Below, in pieces: positions 18,011-26,237 of a stretch of DNA of 64,000 nucleotides. The notes below the pieces were generated by a model. That model did not search any database. It worked only from the letters and a program-made list of their open reading frames with translations, and had not been told where the DNA came from. The position numbers and the translations under genes were made by a program. The stretch's first letter is position 1, and each line of letters begins with the position of its first letter. Source of the DNA: Streptomyces sp. XM4193 (GTDB taxonomy: Bacteria > Actinomycetota > Actinomycetes > Streptomycetales > Streptomycetaceae); the NCBI RefSeq assembly GCF_023072595.1, contig NZ_JALLGK010000006.1, positions 1 through 64,000 of the forward strand, given 5' to 3'.

Positions 18011-18393
18011 GGCCTCCCCTACCTCGACGCCACGGCTGTGACGTGCCACTCGGCTCGACTGGCGTCCGCTCCGGGGCTCCCGGCGACCGGGACCGTCCGG
18101 TGTCCCGAGGTCGGAATCGTCCCGGTGCACCGGGGTCCCGCGGTCTGCTCGCCCGGAGGGAGAGGGAAACCCGCAGGTCCTGTGCCGAACGGTCCGCGTC
18201 GGTGGACCTCGCGAGCCTACTACTGCCGATGCGCCAACTCGTAGGCCCGCAGGACGGTTTGCAGAACCGTGGGAGAGGCTATCGTCCCGTTGTTTCCCGA
18301 GATACCAGCACATCGTCACCAGTTGGTGTGGTGCTGCACACGTGCACGTCGGGCCGGGCTTGCGGCATCCTGTGCAGGGGGAGTGAAAATTAC
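18011..18393. promoter_or_regulatory. 383-bp divergent promoter region
   Basis: Lies between the leftward conservon kinase gene and the rightward small membrane protein gene, so it must hold both promoters. No gene, clear palindrome or strong consensus promoter could be picked out by eye. Confidence 0.4.
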
Positions 18394-18678
18394 ATGTACG
18401 CAAAACCGCGGTTGCCCGATCCGGTGCGCCGTGCCGCAGTGCGCGCGGTGATCATCGTCGCGCTGACACTGATGCAGTTGACCGTGGCGGTGCTGTGCTC
18501 GCTGGCCGAAGTCTGGTTCGCGTTCCCGGCGCTGCTCTCCACGGTCGCCTCCACGGTGCTCGCCACCTGGGCCGTGCTCGACGTCTGGGTCACCAGGCAG
18601 GTGTGGATCCAGCGGCACGGAGTGGTGTCGACGCCGAGCAGCGCCGCCCGTCGGCGGGCACGCGCCGGACGGCACTGA
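18394..18678 (+). CDS. Small two-helix membrane protein next to the conservon
   Basis: A 94-residue protein with two hydrophobic helices (about 18-38, AVIIVALTLMQLTVAVLCSL, and 42-64) and a basic C-terminal tail (ARRRARAGRH). No enzymatic motif is seen. The ATG is preceded by CAGGGGGAG at a rather long distance. It is divergent from the conservon kinase gene, an arrangement that could reflect a functional link, but this is inference. A strong hairpin follows. Confidence 0.7.
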   Translation: MYAKPRLPDPVRRAAVRAVIIVALTLMQLTVAVLCSLAEVWFAFPALLSTVASTVLATWAVLDVWVTRQVWIQRHGVVSTPSSAARRRARAGRH

Positions 18679-18719
18679 GCCGCGCCCCGCACCCGGCGCG
18701 GGAGACGGGCACGGGCTCC

Positions 18720-18753
18720 GGGCGCGCGCCGGTGCTGCCTGTGGCGCGCGCCC
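18720..18753. terminator. Bidirectional terminator
   Basis: A perfect 11-bp inverted repeat, GGGCGCGCGCC at 18720-18730 against 18743-18753, with a 12-nt loop. It serves the convergent membrane-protein and SMC genes. Next to it are short repeats: CCGTACGGCCCGT twice and a run of GGCCCCC units near 18788-18810. Confidence 0.7.
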
Positions 18754-18843
18754 GTACGGCCCGTGTCCCGTACGGCCCGTATCCCCGGCCCCCGGCCCCC
18801 GGCCCCCGGCGAACCGGCTCGGGGGCGGCGGGCGTGAGCCGGT

Positions 18844-21800
18844 TCAGCTGCTCTCGGTCGCCGTCGCTTCCGTCCTCTGCGCCTGCTCCGGCGGCCTGCG
18901 GAACATCCGCGTCGCGGTGATCTCGCCGTGCACCGGCTCCGAGTCCCGCTCCGGCTGCGGCAGTCCGGGACGCAGATGCTCCTCGACGCTGATGTACTTC
19001 AGCCCGGCGCGCAGGTCCGCGTCGTTGCGCAGCCGCACGACCAGCGGGAACTCGGCGAGTGCCGTCGTGTCGAACAGGCCGGTGGTGTAGATGAGTTGGA
19101 CGCCGAGCGCGTCGGCGACCGCGCGCTGGAGCTCCAGCAGATACGTGGCGTTCGCCCGGCCGATCGGATTGTCCAGGAACAGCGTCCCGGCGAAGCGGTG
19201 GCGGTCCCGGCCGCGGTCGTTGCTGCGCAGCGCGGCCATGGTGCAGTACAGCGCGATCGCCGCGGTCAGCAGCTGGCCGCCGGAGAAGACGTCCCCCATC
19301 TGACCGACGGAGACCCGCTCGGCGCGCAGCACCGCGTCGGGCTTGAGGATCTCCACGGACACTCCGCGCGGCTCCAGCGCGGCGTGAACTCCGCCCAGCA
19401 GCAGCGTCATCCCGTCCCGGCGCAGGTCGCTGTTGCGGCGCACCGCGACCTGGGTGGCGTCGTCGATGACCTCGCCCAGCCGCTCGGTGAGCGTGGCCTG
19501 GTCGGGGTCCTCGAAACGGATGCGCAGGAACTCCTGACCCGACCACTCCCCCAACCCCTCGGGCAGCCGGGACAGCCGCTGCGCCGAGCGCAGGGTCGCC
19601 AGCGCGGCCTCGACCAGGCCGCGGAGCCGGTCGACGATGGAGTCGCGGTTGCGCTCCAGCTGGGTGAGCTCGTCGGTGAGCACCCGCAGGCGCGGTGCGA
19701 ACGCCTCGGCCCAGGCGGCGGCGTGCTCGGGCAGCGCGGAGGCGGGCAGCTCCCGGATCTGCGCCCGGGCGGGCGTGCGCACCTGCTCGAAGCGGGTGGA
19801 GTTGGCGTGCCGCACCAGTACGTCGCAGGACTCGCGCAGTGCCGTCTCGGCGGCGGACAGATCGGCGGCGCAGCCGCGCAGCGAGCGCCGCGCCTCCGCC
19901 GCGGCGTGACGCGCCTGCGCGGGGGAACCCTCGTACGGGCTCTGCTCGGGCTGGTCCTCGCCCTCGCCGACGGTCGGGTCCCGCAGCAGATCCCGCAGCA
20001 GCGCGGCGGTCTCCTCGAAGGCGGCGGTGGCGTCCTGGGAGCCGCGGTGGGCCACCGTCGCCTCCTCGTGCGCCGACCTGGCCGTCTCCAACGCCTCGGT
20101 GCGGGCGGCGAGTTCCTGGTTGGCGCCGCGCAGCAGCCGCTGGGCGGACTCGGCGTCGGCGGGTGTCTGCTCGGCGGTGAGCTCGGTGTGGGCGGTGCCG
20201 GTGGTGGGCGCGAGGCGCTCGGCGTCGCCGCGCAGCCGGCCGAGCTGCTCGCTCGCGGTGGAGGCTCGGGTCTCCAGCAGGGCGACCAGCTCCTCCGCGC
20301 GGGAGGCGGCGGCCTGCCGGGAGGGCCCGTCGGCACCGTCGGCGGAGTCCAGCAGTACGGCGGCGCGGGTGCGCACCTTGTTGGTCAGCCGGTCCAGCTC
20401 GGCCAGCGCGCCGGACTCGTCCCCCTCGGCGCGGGCCTGCTCGGCCCGCAGATCGGCGCCGACGCCGACCTTCTCGTACAGCTGGGAGGCGCTCCGGTAC
20501 GCCTCGCGCAGCGCCGGGAGCGAGACGGCCGTGCGCTCCTGCCCGCTCTCCTGCTGCTCCTCCTGCGGCGCGGCGTCCTCGGGCACACCGGCGATCTCGG
20601 CCCGCTCGGCGCGCAGCGCGCGGGCGGTGCGGCGGGCGTCGTCCGCGCCGCGCTGGGCGGCCCTGCGGTCCTCGTCCGAGGCCCGGGCGGCCTCCAGGCA
20701 GGTGGCGGCGCGCTGCTCCTGCTCGGCCTGGTCCTCCGCCAGCTCGCGCAGTATCCCCTGCCAGCGGGCACGCTCGCGCAGCCGTCCGGAGAGGCCGGCG
20801 AGAGCGTCGGCACGCCGGCGGGCCTGCTGTGCCTCCTCCTGGCGGCTGTCCCGCAGGGCCGTGCACTCGGCAGCGCGGGCGCGCGCCTCCGTGGAGGCGG
20901 TGACGGTCTGCTGGTGGTGGTCGACGGCCGCGTCGGCGGCCTCCTGCGCGGCCTCGGCCGCGAGCGCCAACTCGCCCAGGCGGCCGGTGGCACAACCGTT
21001 GCGCCAGGCGCCGAGGCGGGCGGCGAGGGCACGGTCGCCGGAGAGCCGGGAGGCCAGGCGCCGGATCTCCTCGTCCCGGCGCACCGCGCGCTCGCGGAGG
21101 CTGTCGCGCTCGCCGTCGGCGGCGTGCTCGTCGTGCATCGCCGGGTTCGGCGGCACCAGGAAGACCGAGCCGTCCCGGTCGGCGACCGGCGCCAGCAGCG
21201 CGGCGGCGGTGCCGACCGCCACCGCCGAGCGGGGCAGCAGCGCGGCCTGCTCCAGCGCCTCCCTGGCACGGCCGTGGCTGGCCTCGTCGGTGATGACCAC
21301 CCCGTCGACCAACTCGGGCCGTGCGGCCAGCACATCGGCGTGCCGCGCCGGGTCGACGGACTGGGCCAGATAGCGCCAGCCGGGCAGGGCGGGGATGCCG
21401 TGTTCGGCGAGGAACTCCACCGTGGCGAGCACATCGCGGCCCGGCGGCAGCAGTCCGCCGTCACCGAGGGCGCCGAGGATGCGGGAGTCGTCCGCCGCCG
21501 CCGTGCGCAGGTCGAAGAGCTGGCGCTCGGCCTCACCGATCCGGCCCTCCAGCAGCTCGGTGAGCTCGTCGGCGTACCGGTCGACCTCCTCGGCCTCCAA
21601 CGCCCCTTCCGCTCCGAGGAGTTCGACCAGCCGCGGCTCCGCGCCGAGCAGCGCGGCGGCCTCCCGCTCCACCCGGTGGGCCGCCTGCGCACTCTGGGCG
21701 GCGTCCGCGGCCCGGGCCGCGGCCAGCTCCGCCCGGCTGAGCTCGGCGGCGCACTGCTGGTCCTGGGCGGTGGCTTCGGTCGCGGCGGCGCGGGCCTCCT

Positions 21801-23448
21801 CCCAGGCGGCCGAGGCCCGAGAGCCCGCCTCCTGGGCGGCTTGCGCGGCGCGGGCGGGGTCGCTCTTGGACTCGGCCTCTGCCAGCCATCCGGCGCGTAC
21901 GGCCTCGGCGGTCTCCTCCTCCAGCTCGGCCAGACGCTGCTGGAGGTACTCGCGTTCGCTGCGGGCGCGTTGGGCGGCGGTGGCGGCGGCAGTGGCGTCG
22001 CGGTGCGCCGTCTCGGCGGCTTCCTGGAGCGCGCGGGAGCGCTCCTCGCCGGTGCTCGCGGCCTCCTCGCTCTCGGCCGCGGCACCGTGCAGCGCGGCGA
22101 CCAGGCGCAGCGCCGCCTTGGCGCGGGCGGCGAGGGCGGGGGCCGCGTCGCGCTCCGCCTCCTGGATGGCCTCGGCGACCCTGGCCGAGCGGTCGGCGGC
22201 GGCGCGGTGGCGCAGTACCACCTCGGCGGCCTGCCAGGCGGCGTGGAGGGTACGGGCGTCGGATAGCTCGCGCTTGCCCGCGGCGGCGGACTTCTCGGCG
22301 GCGGCGAGCGCCAACGAGGCGTGGCGGTAGGCGATTTCGGCGGCCACCTGAGCAGCCTGCGCGCGGGCGCCCTCCGCCGCGGTGACGGCCTCGGCGCTGT
22401 CGGAGACGCGGTCGGCGAACTCACCGGAGCGGTCCCGCTCCTGCCGGGCGCGGGCGGCGATGCGGGAGGCCAGTCCGCGGGTGCGCTCCTCCGCTCCGCT
22501 GTGCACCGCCCTGGCACGGTCGCGGGTGGTGGCGTGCTCGGCGATCCGGTTGAGCAGGTCCAACGAGCCGGCGGTGAAGTCGCGTTCCGCGGTGAGCTCG
22601 GCGCGGCGGCCGAGCTTGTGGGCGAAGCCGTGCACGAGGTCGGCCAGCCCGTCGGTGTCGCGGGTGTCGGTGACCGCGCGCAGCAGCAGATCGGTGAAGT
22701 CGGCGTCGTTCTTGACCGCGAACAGGCCCGCGGCCTCGCCCTCGTCCGCGTTCATCTCCCGCTGGTAGCGGAAGAGTTCGGGGTCCAGGCCGAGATTGCC
22801 CAGATGCTCCTTCCAGCGGTCGTGGATCTCCTCCCAGACCACGTCGAGGTTGGGGTACGCCTTGGCGGTCTCGGTGAGGACGTCGCGGAACCCCTTCATG
22901 GTGCGGCGCCTGCCGCGCGCGCCCGAAGCGCCCTCGGCGGCGGCACGCAGTGCGCTCGACTCGGCCACCGGAAGCGAGTCCAGGCTCATGCCGGGGCCGG
23001 GCCGGAAGCTGTACCAGGCCTCGGCGAACTTCCGCGGGTCGCCGGAGACCTGGCGTCCGCGCCACTCGCTGACCTTGCCCACCACGACGCTCTCGCCGGT
23101 GAGGGTGTGCTGCCACTCCAGCGCGACGTGCCCGCAGTCGTCGGCGAGCAGGAACTTGCGAAGGACGCCGGAGCTGGCGCCGCCCAGCGTGTTGCGGTGG
23201 CCCGGGAGCATGACCGAGAAGATCAGTTTGAGCAGTACGGACTTGCCGCCCCCGTTCTCCAGGAAGAACACGCCGGCGGGCGCGGGGCGACGGGGAGGGC
23301 CGGTCGGCTCGTCCTCGAAGAAGTCCGCCTGGGTGGGCGCGGGATCGGGTACGGGCGCACCGACTCCCCGCAGGTCGAGCACCGTGTCGGCGTAGCGCGC
23401 GCCGGCCGGGCCGATGGAGTAGAGACGGATGCGGGACAGCTCGTACAT
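18844..23448 (-). CDS. MukB/JetC-like SMC ATPase
   Basis: A 1,534-residue SMC-type protein. The head N-part starts MYELSRIRLYSIGPAG with Walker A ENGGGKS (64-70). A long Ala/Glu/Arg-rich coiled coil runs from about 270 to 1,330, broken near the middle by a compact, less helical segment (about 740-830), a possible hinge. The head C-part has the signature FSGGQ (1388-1392) and Walker B LFLDNPIG (D1426). The base after the Walker B aspartate encodes Asn, not the usual catalytic Glu. It is the third gene of a trio resembling JetABC of Wadjet or MksFEB. It is far larger than standard Smc, and its N-terminal ATP-binding segment groups it with MukB/JetC-type proteins. DNA loop extrusion or chromosome/plasmid surveillance is inferred. 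Confidence 0.8.
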   Translation of the reverse strand: MYELSRIRLYSIGPAGARYADTVLDLRGVGAPVPDPAPTQADFFEDEPTGPPRRPAPAGVFFLENGGGKSVLLKLIFSVMLPGHRNTLGGASSGVLRKFLLADDCGHVALEWQHTLTGESVVVGKVSEWRGRQVSGDPRKFAEAWYSFRPGPGMSLDSLPVAESSALRAAAEGASGARGRRRTMKGFRDVLTETAKAYPNLDVVWEEIHDRWKEHLGNLGLDPELFRYQREMNADEGEAAGLFAVKNDADFTDLLLRAVTDTRDTDGLADLVHGFAHKLGRRAELTAERDFTAGSLDLLNRIAEHATTRDRARAVHSGAEERTRGLASRIAARARQERDRSGEFADRVSDSAEAVTAAEGARAQAAQVAAEIAYRHASLALAAAEKSAAAGKRELSDARTLHAAWQAAEVVLRHRAAADRSARVAEAIQEAERDAAPALAARAKAALRLVAALHGAAAESEEAASTGEERSRALQEAAETAHRDATAAATAAQRARSEREYLQQRLAELEEETAEAVRAGWLAEAESKSDPARAAQAAQEAGSRASAAWEEARAAATEATAQDQQCAAELSRAELAAARAADAAQSAQAAHRVEREAAALLGAEPRLVELLGAEGALEAEEVDRYADELTELLEGRIGEAERQLFDLRTAAADDSRILGALGDGGLLPPGRDVLATVEFLAEHGIPALPGWRYLAQSVDPARHADVLAARPELVDGVVITDEASHGRAREALEQAALLPRSAVAVGTAAALLAPVADRDGSVFLVPPNPAMHDEHAADGERDSLRERAVRRDEEIRRLASRLSGDRALAARLGAWRNGCATGRLGELALAAEAAQEAADAAVDHHQQTVTASTEARARAAECTALRDSRQEEAQQARRRADALAGLSGRLRERARWQGILRELAEDQAEQEQRAATCLEAARASDEDRRAAQRGADDARRTARALRAERAEIAGVPEDAAPQEEQQESGQERTAVSLPALREAYRSASQLYEKVGVGADLRAEQARAEGDESGALAELDRLTNKVRTRAAVLLDSADGADGPSRQAAASRAEELVALLETRASTASEQLGRLRGDAERLAPTTGTAHTELTAEQTPADAESAQRLLRGANQELAARTEALETARSAHEEATVAHRGSQDATAAFEETAALLRDLLRDPTVGEGEDQPEQSPYEGSPAQARHAAAEARRSLRGCAADLSAAETALRESCDVLVRHANSTRFEQVRTPARAQIRELPASALPEHAAAWAEAFAPRLRVLTDELTQLERNRDSIVDRLRGLVEAALATLRSAQRLSRLPEGLGEWSGQEFLRIRFEDPDQATLTERLGEVIDDATQVAVRRNSDLRRDGMTLLLGGVHAALEPRGVSVEILKPDAVLRAERVSVGQMGDVFSGGQLLTAAIALYCTMAALRSNDRGRDRHRFAGTLFLDNPIGRANATYLLELQRAVADALGVQLIYTTGLFDTTALAEFPLVVRLRNDADLRAGLKYISVEEHLRPGLPQPERDSEPVHGEITATRMFRRPPEQAQRTEATATESS

Positions 23449-23614
23449 GGGGTGCGGACTCTCGTTGCGGGCGGTGCGGGTCGGTGGATGTCTGCGGGGT
23501 GCGGGGCTGCGGGTGCGGAGCTGCGGCGGGGTGGGCTGCGGGTACGGGGCTGCGGCTGCCGGCGCCGGGGTGCGGCGCCGGCGGCACCGCACCCGCGCGC
23601 CCGCGAGCGGTCGC

Positions 23615-23634
23615 GGCCCGCCCCGGGGCGGGCC
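23615..23634. terminator. 20-bp perfect palindrome inside the SMC operon
   Basis: GGCCCGCCCCGGGGCGGGCC is a perfect palindrome starting 5 bp after the stop of the MukE-like gene. The remaining gap to the SMC start (23449-23614) is G-rich and holds imperfect repeats of the type GGGTGCGGGGCTGC. The hairpin may attenuate or stabilise the transcript so that the SMC protein is made in a different ratio from its partners. Confidence 0.45.
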
Positions 23635-23638
23635 CGGC

Positions 23639-24553
23639 TCAGCCGTGGCGCTGGGCGGGCAGCGCCTGACCGCTGTCCTGGTGGAACGGCAGCCCCGCCC
23701 CCTCGACGAGCTCCAACTCGTCCTCGGCGGGCGGCAGCAGACTGCCGGTGCCGTCGCTGACCGGCACGATGCCGAGCTCAAGCAGCTCGCTGAGGGCGGC
23801 GCTGCCCGCCATGTCGCGGACCTGGAGCTGGTAGCGGGCGGTGGTGCGGTAGGTGCCGCCGGAGTCGTCCCCGGTGCGCTGGAGGAAGCCCGAGTCGGTG
23901 AGGAAGGCCACGGCCTTGCCGATGATGCCGGTGGTCGAACCCGCGAGACGGCGGGCGTCCTTGGTGGCGCCGGTGGCGCTGCGGCGCGCGTACACCCGCC
24001 AGGCGGCCTCCAGGCCGGGGGCTTCGCTGCCGGGGTCGGTGTTCTCTCCCTGCTCGGCGGACCGCTCCTCCAACCGGCGGCAGGTCTGGCGCACGAAGGA
24101 GTCGACGCCGTTGACGGTGATCCGGCCGATGTAGCCGTCGTCGGCGAGGTCCTCGGGCCTGGGGAAGGCCATGGCGGCGACGGCCAGATGTGCGAGCCCG
24201 TGCAGGAAGCGGTCGGTGGAGTCGGTGCTCGCACGGCGGGCGTAGTCGCCCATGCGGACGGCGAAGACGGAGTCCTCGGCCGCGGTGACGACCATGCCGG
24301 CGCGCGGGGAGACCTCCAGGACGATCAGCCCGAGCCCGGTGGCGACGGCGTCGGTGACCCGGGCGAAGGCGGGCTCCTCGCGGTAGCGGCGCAGTATGTC
24401 GGCGTACTCGGCGTCCCGGGCGGGCAGCAGCTTGGGCTGCAGTCCGAAGGCGACCAGCTTGGCCGCGTCCGCCGCGTCCGCCGGGCTGAGTGCGGGGGGT
24501 GCCGCGGACGCCGCGCCCGCGCTCTGCGGGGACTCGGTGCCGTACTCGCTCAC
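23639..24553 (-). CDS. MukE/JetB-like partner of the SMC protein
   Basis: A 304-residue protein with helical and winged-helix character (LAHLAVAAMAFPRPEDL, GKAVAFLTDSGFLQRTGDD, YRTTARYQLQVRDM). Size, order and neighbourhood suit a kite-type (MukE/MksE/JetB) subunit, although sequence identity to those families cannot be shown by eye. It starts with GTG, preceded by AAGGAG about 10 bases upstream. It is 79 bp after the first gene of the trio and 190 bp before the SMC gene. N-terminal Ala/Pro-rich residues 1-25 look disordered. Confidence 0.6.
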   Translation of the reverse strand: MSEYGTESPQSAGAASAAPPALSPADAADAAKLVAFGLQPKLLPARDAEYADILRRYREEPAFARVTDAVATGLGLIVLEVSPRAGMVVTAAEDSVFAVRMGDYARRASTDSTDRFLHGLAHLAVAAMAFPRPEDLADDGYIGRITVNGVDSFVRQTCRRLEERSAEQGENTDPGSEAPGLEAAWRVYARRSATGATKDARRLAGSTTGIIGKAVAFLTDSGFLQRTGDDSGGTYRTTARYQLQVRDMAGSAALSELLELGIVPVSDGTGSLLPPAEDELELVEGAGLPFHQDSGQALPAQRHG

Positions 24554-24632
24554 TGCCGGGACTCCTTGGGATCTGTGTGGGCCGGGACGGCCGACGTGCG
24601 GGGGCTTCGGTGGACGCGGACCTCGGCGGGGC

Positions 24633-26165
24633 TCATCCCGGGGTCTCGCTGCGGGCGGCGGCCATCTGCGCGGCGTCGAGCCGGGCGGTGCCGACCACCA
24701 GGTCCGCGCCGCCGAACTCCCGGTCCTCGAGCTCGGTGCCGTCGTCGACCGCGAAGAGCAGGCTCTCCTCGCCCTGCCGGTAGGCGGTGCCGACCGGCGG
24801 GGAGGCGGCGTGCACCGCCATCAGCGCGACCAGGTACGGGAGTTCGGGGTCGCTGCGCCGGGCCTCGGCGAGGAGCCCGGAGAGTCTGCGCGGTGCGTCG
24901 ACGGGCAGGTCCAGCAGCTCGGTGGCGGCGGCCAGTTGCTCCTCGCTGAAGCGGCTGTCGTCCGGGGTGGCGATGAGGTCGGGCTCGGGCATCTCCGCGC
25001 CCAGGTGCTCGCGCGGGGCGGGCGGGGTGAACAGCAGGTCGGTCAGGTCTCCCAGGCGCACCGAGGACGGGGTGCGCAGCCCGGTGCCGCGGGCGAAGAA
25101 CGCGTCGGTGACGCGCTGGGCGCGCTCGACGGGCTCGCCCAGCAGCGGGGCCAGGAGCTGGCCGTACAGGTCGAGGCCGGAGTGCGCGGTGGGCGGGGCG
25201 AACGCCTGGCGGTCCTGCTCGGCGCGGAAGACGGGCCCGGCGTCCAGCAGCCGCGACTGGAGCTGGGTGTGGCGCCGGATGCAGTCCTTGACTATGTCGA
25301 CGAGCTCGGCGGCGCGGGCGCGGTGCTGCGGGGTGTCCTGGTGGCCCTGGTGGCTGGTGTCGTCGCGCACCCGCCGGATGTTGGTGAGGATGGCGTTCTC
25401 GTGGCGGTAGCGGTCGGCGACGTGGTCCAGCGCCTCGGTGATCATGTCCGGCACGGTCTCCAGCCAGTCCACCGCGCGTACGTTGCGACGGGTGGCGTCC
25501 AGGGTGCGGCGGAGGGTCTCGGCGTACTGGACGGTGCGGTAGCGCGCCTGCTCCGCGGCGAGTTGGGCGTCGGCCAGCCGCCCGCGGTTGACCAGGACCT
25601 CCAGCTTGACCTCGGCGGCGATCTGGGCGCTGGTGACGTCCGTGTCCAGAGCGCCGACCAGGACGTTGACCGCTTCGTCGGTGGTGCGCAGATAGACCCC
25701 GCCGCCGGGCCCGGGGACCTCCTCGATGAGCTTGAAGTCGTAGTCCCTGCGCACGTACTGGCCGTCCGGGCCGAAGGTGCCGTAGACGGCGCGGAAGCCG
25801 CGGTCCACGCTGCCGACGTTGATCAGGTTCTCCAGGACCCAGCGGGCGACGCGGTCATGCTCGGCCGAGGGGCTGCCGGGCGCCTGGGCGGCGATCCGGG
25901 GCAGCAGCCTGGCCACTATCTCCTCGTGGTCGGCGCCGGTGTCGAAGTCCATCTGGAGCGTGACGACATCGATCGCCGACAGCGCCACCTCGGCCATGGC
26001 GTACTTGCCGAACTCCCCCGCCAGATTCGCCTTGCGGACGTCCAGGTCGTGCAGCGGGGCGGTGCAGGCGAGCGCCCGCAGCCGACGGGCCAGGCCCTCG
26101 TCGGCCGCGGGTCCGGGAGCCGGATGGGGCCTGCCCGTGCGGGAGGTGGATGGTGCGGTGGTCAC
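24633..26165 (-). CDS. MukF/JetA-like partner of the SMC protein
   Basis: A 510-residue, largely helical protein with a winged-helix-like N-terminal part (KYAMAEVALSAIDVVTLQMDF; RVARWVLENLINVG) and a helical central region (ARYRTVQYAETLRRTLDATR; DMITEALDHVADRYRHENAI). It is first in a trio with a kite-like and an SMC protein, so a kleisin-type role as in MukF/MksF/JetA is the best inference. The start is chosen as GTG at 26165 because TAACCT lies 7 bases upstream, a leaderless arrangement. An ATG at 26195 would add ten residues but has no ribosome site. The upstream gene ends 72 bp away in the same direction. Confidence 0.6.
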   Translation of the reverse strand: MTTAPSTSRTGRPHPAPGPAADEGLARRLRALACTAPLHDLDVRKANLAGEFGKYAMAEVALSAIDVVTLQMDFDTGADHEEIVARLLPRIAAQAPGSPSAEHDRVARWVLENLINVGSVDRGFRAVYGTFGPDGQYVRRDYDFKLIEEVPGPGGGVYLRTTDEAVNVLVGALDTDVTSAQIAAEVKLEVLVNRGRLADAQLAAEQARYRTVQYAETLRRTLDATRRNVRAVDWLETVPDMITEALDHVADRYRHENAILTNIRRVRDDTSHQGHQDTPQHRARAAELVDIVKDCIRRHTQLQSRLLDAGPVFRAEQDRQAFAPPTAHSGLDLYGQLLAPLLGEPVERAQRVTDAFFARGTGLRTPSSVRLGDLTDLLFTPPAPREHLGAEMPEPDLIATPDDSRFSEEQLAAATELLDLPVDAPRRLSGLLAEARRSDPELPYLVALMAVHAASPPVGTAYRQGEESLLFAVDDGTELEDREFGGADLVVGTARLDAAQMAAARSETPG

Positions 26166-26237
26166 GACGGACAGGTTAGGCGCTCGCTGTGACATCGACC
26201 GAAACGGCGTGGGCGCGCCGCGAGCCGCGTGCGCCGG

